Part shown: piece after piece, positions 57,101-64,000 of the stretch
Layout of the letters: the number at the start of each line of letters is the position of its first letter
Numbering within the stretch: the stretch's first letter is position 1
Origin: Zygnema cylindricum
Taxonomy: Eukaryota; Streptophyta; Zygnematophyceae; Zygnematales; Zygnemataceae
Reading direction: 5' to 3'
Assembly: GCA_037447655.1 (NCBI GenBank)
Contig: JBBHKE010002363.1
Location: 129,286-193,285, forward strand
Length of the DNA: 64,000 nucleotides
Made by a program: the position numbers and the translations under genes
The notes under the pieces: model-generated
What the model saw: the letters and a program-made list of their open reading frames with translations, nothing else
Told to the model about the DNA's origin: nothing
Databases searched by the model: none

Positions 57101-57229
57101 CGAAGCTGCGGTTACTTTCGATATGATCCGTACAGACAACGCAACTGTTGCTGTCTTGGATATGATTCGGTGCGGGACACCGCAGCCGCGGGTGATGTGA
57201 ATGTGATCCAATAATGGACAACGCAGCTG
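57101..57229. other. Right flank of D: GCAGC-type sequence
   Basis: Continues the sequence cut at 50679. A diverged repeat (GATATGATCCG-ACAACGCA / GATATGATTCGG-ACACCGCA) and no gene. Confidence 0.5.
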
Positions 57230-58113
57230 GGATTGATATGAATCAAATCAACGGACGAGATTCATAAGAGTATCACAAGTGACTTAGCCGACAAGTATTT
57301 GTACAATCACTTAATATATATTCTGAGTAATATTGACTATACCATGATAGATTGGGTTGGCACGATTAGGAACACGTAGATCACAGTAGATGGGTTGATT
57401 TTGGACGTACCTCTCAGGTACACTTGTCTCGGCGATAGAACACCGAAAGTGTAAGAATTAGGACTTAGAGCTTTTTAATGTATCCAGACTTCTAAGTAGT
57501 AAAACTGCAAACAGTTTTTTGGGAAAATTTTGAGTATTATATCTTGAGTGTTGTCGGGCCAATTGTGCTAATACTTTGGGAGTTGATAGTTTTTATAATA
57601 CTCTATATTGTGTTATAGTTTTGTGAGGTTTGGATGTTTTTGCAAGAAATGGTGAGCACTTGAAAACAACTATTTGGTAAGATTCTTGATAGCTTCTGAG
57701 AGTGTATCATGTCTACTTCTACTACTACTGCTGCTCCTCAACCTGCACCGTTGGTCGTAGATTAACAGGTTATGGGCCTTTCTTCAAGAATTCCTATCTT
57801 ATCCGGGGAAAAGTATGTTTACTTGGTCAATATGGTGGAGACACATTTTGAGAATGTCAATCTTTTTGATATATTGGATGGTTCGCTGGATGAATCTGAT
57901 CCGTCATGGTCTAAGAAAAATACACACGCTCGTTCTATTCTAAAATTTTGTATATCTGAGGACTTAGCTATGTCTCGGATAAAAATGAAAAAAGCAATTG
58001 ATATCTGGAAATCCTTTAAAAATGATTATGAAAAGGCTAATGTCCAGGACGAGCTTCTATTGGCTGGAAAAATTTGGGACAATAAATACACTGGCGGTAC
58101 AATGGCTAAATAA
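57230..58113 (+). mobile_element. Copia fragment K (different family): LTR, primer site and gag start
   Basis: The LTR end is placed at 57767 because GGTTATGGGCC (57768-57778), the half-tRNA primer site, follows it directly. The LTR start near 57230 is a guess. A gag frame follows to 58113. No further copia domains are seen, so the rest is lost. Confidence 0.65.
57709..58113 (+). pseudogene. Gag N-terminus of fragment K
   Basis: ATG at 57709 in the LTR. MSTSTTTAAPQPAPLVVD, one TAA (57763-57765), then QVMGLSSRIPILSGEKYVYL crosses the primer site in frame. It continues with FDILDGSLDESDPSWSKK and DIWKSFKNDYEKANVQDE, typical of copia Gag (UBN2), to a TAA at 58111. The sequence is clearly different from B-E-M Gag except for the primer-site-encoded VMG. 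Confidence 0.75.
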
Positions 58114-58682
58114 TCTAACAAATTTCGCATTCTTGTAGATGCACATGTTTGTGTAGGTGGTGTGTTTCCTCTGTTTCAACAGGCAACTTTGCTCATGAGT
58201 GTAATAGGGTTACAATTTTCGGGTACTTTGTAGCTAGGGATATGCTGCTATAGTTGCGGTTCCAGAGTAGCGCAGCTGCGATTCCAGACCAGCGCAGCGT
58301 AGCAGCATAGCAACTTAGCGGCGTAGCAATTTAGTAGCGCCGCAACATAGCACCGCAGCATAGCAACGCCGTAGAATTTAGAATGAGCAGTATGGGTCTG
58401 GAAGAATGTTTGGATAGATCTAGGTTGACCGGAAAGGTCCACGTGTACAGTTGTACGGTACTAGTTTGACTAGCAGCTAGTTAGTTTAAATAGTCAGGTA
58501 GGCTTGTGAATAGAGCACTTCAAGTAGACCTACGCAGCGAGCGCAACCTTGTACTCTCTTCCAAGTAATAAAGCGCAACCTTGTCTGCTAGTGCTGTGTG
58601 CTCCTACTGTTGCTACGGGAAGATCCTTGGTGATTTCCGCTGTGCATTGTGGTGTGGTGTGTGCACCATTGACCCTTTTACA
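58114..58682 (+). repeat. Probable 5' LTR of Ty3 element L
   Basis: Ends TTTTACA at 58682, one base before a TGGTATCGGAGTC primer site. Contains AATAAA (58569-58574), a duplicated AGCGCAACCTTGT word (about 58536-58590), and a GCAGC/TAGC-rich segment (58255-58375). The left end is not resolved. Confidence 0.55.
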
Positions 58683-58683
58683 C

Positions 58684-58696
58684 TGGTATCGGAGTC
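58684..58696 (+). promoter_or_regulatory. Primer-binding site of L (3' end of initiator tRNA-Met)
   Basis: TGGTATCGGAGTC is close to the standard plant TGGTATCAGAGC complement of the tRNA 3' end. It contrasts with the internal half-tRNA sites of the copia elements in the same window. Confidence 0.75.
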
Positions 58697-58716
58697 ATTT
58701 CCCGTGACTCGACAGG

Positions 58717-59650
58717 ATGGATGAACACGGCGTATCCACTACAGAAATGTTGGCGCAAGTTCTCAAGGAGTTGGAAAGTGTGAGATTACAGAACTCGCAG
58801 CTGAGCAACACCGTCGCAACCTTGGAGTCTCGTCTAGGGGAGCGACCTCATGGAGGCATAGAGAGAGACTCTAGAAGACCGAAATTAAGGCTTCCTGATG
58901 AGTTTGACCCTGCAAGACACAAGAACCTTGACACATGGCTATTCTCCGTTGCGAACTATCTCGAGAATTTTCTTAGCCTATCGGATCGTGAGAAGATTCA
59001 CTACGCGGGTGGCCTTGTTAAAGGGGCAGCGGGGGCATGGTGGAGGACATTGGTGGAGAACAATGAGATACTGACCGTCTGGGCGCTCTTCGTTCAACTT
59101 CTCTGCGACACTTGGCAGCCCGTCAAAACGGTGAAGGCGGCAAGAGATAAGGTCGCAGTATTGAAGCAACGAACTTCAGTGATGGAGTTTACGCAGCGAT
59201 TTTTGGAGTGCAAAGTTCAAATACCTACGATGACGGAGAATGAAGCCGTGGATCGCTACGTGAAGGGGTTAAATCGTCTTTTCGTAGGGATGTGGAAGAA
59301 TGGCTTGCTCGGGAAAGCACGACTCCTACTCTCTCGGCAATCATCCAGTTTGTGGAGCCGACCGATTCGGTCGACTTTAATTTCCGGAGACCTTATCACT
59401 ACGGGTCGAGCAGTAGCGGAGGAAACCGAGAGATGAAGGTCCAACCCCCATGGAGCTCGGCGCAATTAATGAGGATAAGGAAGTGGTCAATGTCCTGCGG
59501 AGAAAGAAGAAACCTACCAAGACCAAGACCAATGACTTATCCCCCGAGGAAATCCTGCGGAGGAGGCAAAATGGCCTATGCTTCTAGTGCGGTTCCCCAG
59601 ATCATATGGCTCGAGAATGTTCAAAGCGGAAAGGTCCAAAAAACGGAAAA
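58717..59650 (+). pseudogene. Gag of element L
   Basis: MDEHGVSTTEMLAQVLKELE opens a coiled-coil-like start. Then a retrotransposon Gag domain: FDPARHKNLDTWLFSVANYL, HYAGGLVKGAAGAWWRTL, VMEFTQRFLECKVQIP, ENEAVDRYVKGLN. The frame shifts near 59290 (VEEWLARESTTPTLSAIIQF) and again near 59450. A CCHC knuckle at 59579-59620 reads C-F-stop-C-G-S-P-D-H-M-A-R-E-C, with TAG in place of one residue. Two frameshifts and one stop disable it. Confidence 0.85.
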
Positions 59651-60098
59651 CTTACCGTTATGAGATTAGCCGGTGAAGGAGGAGACCCTTTGATATTTCG
59701 GGGTCAAATAAGAATGAGCGCAGCTAACTTTATGGTGGACTCCGGATCATCGGGGAACTTCATTAACGAGGCGACGGTGGAAAGGTTGAAACTTCCTCTT
59801 GTGGTACTAAAGGATCATCAGTCGGTACAATTGGCCGACGGAAGTTCCTTATCGATTACCCATCGTACCCTAAGGTTACGCGTTGGTATTGAGAAATTTT
59901 GATGGTACGACACGCTTCATGTATTACCTGTTGTGGACCATGAGGTAATCTTGGGGAAGCCGTGGCTGCAAAAAAGGAATCCGACGATCTATTGGAGAAG
60001 TGGCGCCATGAGAGTCAAGAAAGGTGAAAAAGAGTTTGAGGTAAAAGCGGGGAGCGGCTGGTAAGGAAGCGGAAGAGGGACGCCTGCTTTCGGCCTTA
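59651..60098 (+). pseudogene. Aspartic protease of element L
   Basis: MRLAGEGGDPLIFRGQI, then FMVDSGSSGNFINEA (D-S-G active site near 59740) and ADGSSLSITHRTLRLRVGIE. TGA at 59900, continuing LPVVDHEVILGKPWLQKR. A stop and a frameshift near 60060 separate it from RT. Confidence 0.85.
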
Positions 60099-61778
60099 GT
60101 GCTGAAGAGGGCACTCAAGAGAGGGGAAACGATTAGTATGGCGATCGTCCAGCTAATGGAGGAGGCGAAAGAGGAGATTCTGGAAGAATGGAAGAAGAAG
60201 GACTCCGAATTCGACTCAAAAGAGTGGGATGACGTAGGAAAGACTTCCGAAGAGGCCCCAAAAGTCGTGACAAAACTTCTCGAGGAGTACGTAGACGTAT
60301 TTCCCCCTAAGCTCCTTGAAGGATTACCTCTAAAGCGCGAGGTAGACCATAAGATAGAGCTTGTTCCCGGAGCGGTACCCCCGGCTAATCGGATGTACAA
60401 GATGAGTTACACCGAGTTAGACGAGCTCAAAAAGCAACTCGCGGAGTTGGTCGAAGCCGGAGCAATCGAAATGAGCAAGTCATTGTATGGAGCCCCCGTT
60501 CTCTTCGTAAACAAGAAAGATGGAGGTTTCTTTATGTGTATAGACTATCGAGCGGTAAATAAATTAACGGTGAAGAATGCGTACCCTTTACCGAGGATTG
60601 ACGAGTTATTGGATCGACTGCGCGGTGCTAAATATTTTTCCAAGATAGACTTACGGAGCGGTTACCACCAGATCAATATTGCCGAGGATGATGTGGAAAA
60701 GACGGCATTTAGAACTCGGTACGGTCATTTCCAGTTTCGGGTAATGCCGTTAGGGTTGACTAATGCACTGGCAACTTTTATGCATTTAATGAATTCCATC
60801 TTTCGGCAATATCTGGACGTGTTTGTAATCGTCTTCCTAGACGACATCTTGGTGTATAGCTAAACGCAGGAGGAACATATCACACATCTGCGGATGGTCC
60901 TACAAGTCCTTCGGGAAAATAAGTTGTATGCAAAGAGAAGCAAATGTGATTTCATCAAGGAGAAAATTGATTTTGTGGGCCATGTGGTGAGCCAAGATGG
61001 AATCGCAGTGGATCCGAACAAAACGAGGGCAGTAAGAGAGTGGCCGCAGCCGGCGAATATTACGGAATTAAGGAGCTTTCTTGGATTATGCTACTACTAT
61101 CACCGTTTTGTAGAAGGTTTCGCAAAAATCGCTGCACCCCTCACTCAGTTACTCAAGAATGGCGTGCCCTATGAGTGGAAATCGGCGCAAAGGGCAGCCT
61201 TTAACACACTAAAGGAGCGGTTGGTCACCGCCCTTGTGTTAGCTGTTCCCGACCCGGACTTACCTTGGATGATAATCAGCGACGCGAGCGATACGGCTAT
61301 TGGAGCAATCCTTATGCATGATCAAGGAAAAGGCTTTCAACCCATTGCCTACGACAGTCAGAAACTAAAGGCAGCCTAGCTTAACTGGGCCACCCATGAA
61401 AAAGAGACTATTGCAATCATCAATGCGCTGGAGGTTTGGAAATGTTACGTCCAGGGAAAACGGATCACAATTATCACGGATCACCACGCCCTACAATATC
61501 TGCAAAACCAGCTGAAGTTGTCCAAGAAACAAGTGCGATGGATGACGTTTCTTCAGACCTTCGGACCGGAACTTGTCATCGAGTATAAGCCGGGCAAGAC
61601 GAACCCGGCGGATGCGCTTTCAAGAAGACCCGGAGTCGCTGCGCCAGTAGCGGAGCAACTACCGCAAGCATCGCAGCATGTACACGTGAACTTTGTGAAA
61701 GAGAACACCGCAGCGTCGACCCCAGCGCAGGATCCGAAACTCAGCGCAGTCACCAGTACTGTGCAAGTGGACGAATAG
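60099..61778 (+). pseudogene. Reverse transcriptase and RNase H of element L
   Basis: Single frame with stops at 60861 (TAA), 61377 (TAG) and 61776 (TAG). [80 protein letters not shown]. Thumb: [17 protein letters not shown]. RNase [36 protein letters not shown], and the tail KPGKTNPADALSRRPG. All catalytic residues are present; only the nonsense codons block it. Confidence 0.9.
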
Positions 61779-61868
61779 TGGTAACGCAGAATAAAGGCCG
61801 CCTACGGCGACGACGACACACTGAACGAACTCATTAAGCGGAAGGTAGTAATTCGTACCGCCAACAGT

Positions 61869-63656
61869 ATGTGGCGGTACAGACCGAGTAAAACAATACG
61901 ACTGTATGTTCCGACAAATATGGAGTTACGACATACGATTCTTAAAATGAGTCACGATGAGCCGCTCAGTGGACATTTTGGGCGAGATAAAACAATAGCG
62001 CGTGTCGCTGAGGCGTATTACTGGCCAAACATGACTCGCGACATTGCGGAATATGTCCGAACGTGCGACTCCTGTAACAGGAACAAATCGGAACCAGGCA
62101 ACAAGGTCTGTTACAACCCCTTCCCCATACCATCTGTTCCTTCGGAAGCAATCTCGATGGATTTCATCGTAGCTCTTCCGCTGACGAAGGAGGGCTACGA
62201 CTCAATCTTTGTCGTCGTGGATTACTTAACAAAAATGGCCCATTTCTTACCCACGTCCACCACAGCCACTGCACGAGATATCGCGGACTTATTCTTTCGA
62301 GAGATATTCCGCCATCACGGACTTCCGAAGAGGATCTTCAACGACCGCAACCGCACATTCGTGAGCCACTTTTGGCGAAATGTATTTGCGCTGTGTGGCA
62401 CGCATTTGGCCATGTCCACAGCCTACCACCCTCAAACTGATAGTCAGACTGAAAGGGTGAATCGAACTCTAGAGGAAGCGTTGCGGGCTTATGTCTCGGT
62501 GCACCAAACGGATTGGGTGGTCCATTTAACGGCAATCGAGGTGGCGTACAACAGTGTCGTGCACTCGTCTACGAATGCTACGCCATTCTCATTAAATGGA
62601 CGACAGCCCACTCTTCCCCAAAACTTATTGGTAGTGGATTGCCATAAGCCAGCAGCTCTAGATTTTGCCAAAACGCTACAAGGGAACCTGGAAAAGGCGA
62701 CCAAGGCACAACAGTTAGCAAAAGATCGCCAGAAGTCGCAGGCCGACGCTCACCTGAAGGAAGTCGTCTTTGGTGTGGGGGAAAAAGTTCGCCTTAATTT
62801 GGCCAACCTCTCCTTGCCGGGTGCCCTCTCCAAGAAATTGACACCGAAATTCACGCGCCCGTTCACAGTTCTCTCCCGTGTGGGAGACGTGGCTAATAAG
62901 TTGGATATTCCGAAGGATTGGCATATCCATAATGTCTTATATGTTTCCCTCCTTAAACCATTCCGCGACCCTGATTGGTTGTTTCCTAATCGACGACAAA
63001 ATACTCCTTTACCACCTGTTCAGGGTACCTCAGACGAGTATGAGGTGGAAGAGATCCTACAGTCGCGAAGCTCTCAAAATTCCAACTCCAGCAAATATTT
63101 GGTGCGTTGGAAGGGCTACGGTGCTGAGGATGATTCTTGGGTGGACGAGGAGGATCTGCATTCCTCTGAGTTGTTGCACCGGTTTCACCAGAGTGCGGAC
63201 ACTCGGCTACAACGAAAGGGCAATCACAGGGGCCAAAATAAAGGAGCAAAGAGCGGTGTCGCAACCATCGCAATTATATTGGGGACACGGCAAAGGAACG
63301 CAGCAGCAATGTTACCGCACCGCAGCGCTATAACAACGCAGCCACCGCAGCGCAACATGGTTAAGATGCTGTCAGAGGATCGCAGCGCCACCGCTGCGCT
63401 GACAGGGAAGCGCAATGGCGCAATTGTGTTTCACCACGTCGGTAAAAACGAACCCTCGGTAAAGCCGCAGCGGGGCAGCTTCATAAATGTTGGACGCTGC
63501 GATACCCTCGCACGTTGCGACGCTTCGCAGTGTCCAGAAGTGAAACCCTCAACCCTTGTTGATAGAGCAACCATCCACCCTCGCGAACAACCTAGTCTCG
63601 GCAATTTAGAAATTGCTTCCCTCCTGCAGTCAGTTTGCCTTCCCTTGTGCAACTAG
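61869..63656 (+). CDS. Integrase with chromodomain, element L (longest open frame in the window)
   Basis: 595 codons without a stop. HHCC zinc domain (MSHDEPLSGHFGRDKT ... CDSCNRNK, residues about 28-78), core with ISMDFIVALP, IFNDRNRTF and DSQTERVNRTLEEAL as the D-D-E residues, then a GKK-like end FGVGEKVRLNLANL and LLKPFRDPDW. A chromodomain at residues about 390-440 (YEVEEILQSRS, YLVRWKGYG, DDSWVDEEDL) marks a chromovirus; it binds methylated histone H3 and guides insertion. The 150 residues after the chromodomain are low complexity and GCAGC-rich in DNA, and may be read-through of non-coding sequence. Upstream the same frame is the RT frame. Confidence 0.88.
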   Translation: MWRYRPSKTIRLYVPTNMELRHTILKMSHDEPLSGHFGRDKTIARVAEAYYWPNMTRDIAEYVRTCDSCNRNKSEPGNKVCYNPFPIPSVPSEAISMDFIVALPLTKEGYDSIFVVVDYLTKMAHFLPTSTTATARDIADLFFREIFRHHGLPKRIFNDRNRTFVSHFWRNVFALCGTHLAMSTAYHPQTDSQTERVNRTLEEALRAYVSVHQTDWVVHLTAIEVAYNSVVHSSTNATPFSLNGRQPTLPQNLLVVDCHKPAALDFAKTLQGNLEKATKAQQLAKDRQKSQADAHLKEVVFGVGEKVRLNLANLSLPGALSKKLTPKFTRPFTVLSRVGDVANKLDIPKDWHIHNVLYVSLLKPFRDPDWLFPNRRQNTPLPPVQGTSDEYEVEEILQSRSSQNSNSSKYLVRWKGYGAEDDSWVDEEDLHSSELLHRFHQSADTRLQRKGNHRGQNKGAKSGVATIAIILGTRQRNAAAMLPHRSAITTQPPQRNMVKMLSEDRSATAALTGKRNGAIVFHHVGKNEPSVKPQRGSFINVGRCDTLARCDASQCPEVKPSTLVDRATIHPREQPSLGNLEIASLLQSVCLPLCN

Positions 63657-63682
63657 TAGAATTGTCTTGTACAGTGGTGTCT

Positions 63683-64000
63683 ATGGCGTCGTCGTTCTCT
63701 CCACCACCGAAAAGGAGGAGACTTGTACGAGTGGGGCAAGAAGATGTGACCCGTCCCCAGAGATTATTAAGGGCGGCGGAGGCCATGGTAGAGGCAAACC
63801 GGAGGGGAGAGGTAGAAGCGCAGCCGGAACCAGAAAAAACCGCCAGTAGCGAGGCAGGGCCGGCAGGGACCAATGGAGAGGAGGGGTCGGAAAACTCACA
63901 GGACTCCGAATACACCCCAACTCGAGAACGGGATCAGGAATATAAAGAAGATCATGAGCTCTCGGAGGCGGAGGAACCAGAACGAGAACCAACGCCTCCG
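63683..64000 (+). CDS. Start of an acidic, Pro/Arg-rich ORF running off the window (likely Gag)
   Basis: ATG at 63683 opens 106 codons with no stop before the window ends: MASSFSPPPKRRRLVRVGQE, an alanine/arginine stretch (LLRAAEAMVEANRRGE), then a very acidic tail with EEGSENSQDSEYTPTRE. PPPKRRR looks like a nuclear localisation signal. It starts 30 bp after the stop of element L's frame. A new Ty3-type gag is the likeliest reading from position and composition, but no family motif is visible in this part. Confidence 0.55.
   Translation, partial: MASSFSPPPKRRRLVRVGQEDVTRPQRLLRAAEAMVEANRRGEVEAQPEPEKTASSEAGPAGTNGEEGSENSQDSEYTPTRERDQEYKEDHELSEAEEPEREPTPP

Larger units (their letters stand above)
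58684..63656 (+). mobile_element. Ty3/gypsy chromovirus L
   Basis: Gag, protease, RT, RNase H, integrase and chromodomain in order on the plus strand. Coding is well preserved from RT to the chromodomain. The 3' LTR cannot be identified before the window ends. Confidence 0.85.

Overview
The window looks like transposon-rich intergenic DNA from a streptophyte, most plausibly a charophyte-grade green alga. This is inference from three things. First, the long terminal repeat (LTR) retrotransposons fill most of the window, are nested, and are riddled with nonsense mutations. Second, a C5 cytosine methyltransferase sits inside a Ty3-like element, an arrangement reported for charophyte (and dinoflagellate) retrotransposons. 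Third, the copia primer-binding sites match a plant-type initiator tRNA-Met. No bacterial-style operon, rRNA or CRISPR is present, and no intact host gene can be called.

Layout, left to right: a copia pol relic (1-857, minus); a 197-bp duplication and tandem repeats (879-2156); copia element B (2209-14655, plus, target-site duplication TCATG) with its sister C nested inside in the opposite direction (4420-10770, TGGGA); Ty3 relic O with a C-terminal PHD finger (14806-16728, minus); copia E (16729-23073); Ty3 relic F with part of a DNA methyltransferase and the start of reverse transcriptase (RT) (23074-24496); copia M (24497-30899) carrying solo LTR N (29142-30167, AGTGA); a 415-bp TRIM-like element spanned by a tRNA-like cloverleaf (30900-31314); a retroelement-poor stretch with direct repeats and a possible proline-rich/transmembrane host gene (31315-36907); an LTR fragment and a gag-only Ty3 relic G (36908-39316); truncated copia I (39317-41508); Ty3 element H (about 42498-50580, minus; protease, DNA methyltransferase, RT, RNase H, integrase, PHD finger) split by solo LTR P (46519-47759, TTCTT); the best-preserved copia, D (50680-57100, CGAAG); a fragment of a second copia family, K (57230-58113); chromodomain-bearing Ty3 element L (to about 63656); and an open reading frame running off the right edge (63683-64000).

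Two biological themes stand out. (1) The copia elements B, C, D, E, I, M and K all have, immediately after the LTR, a sequence complementary to the anticodon region of initiator tRNA-Met (cleaved half-tRNA priming). Gag starts inside the LTR and is translated straight through the primer-binding site. (2) The Ty3 lineage represented by O, F and H combines a DNMT3-like methyltransferase between protease and RT with a PHD finger at the end of integrase, so one retroelement lineage carried both a chromatin-mark writer and a chromatin reader. All copies here are mutated and appear dead.
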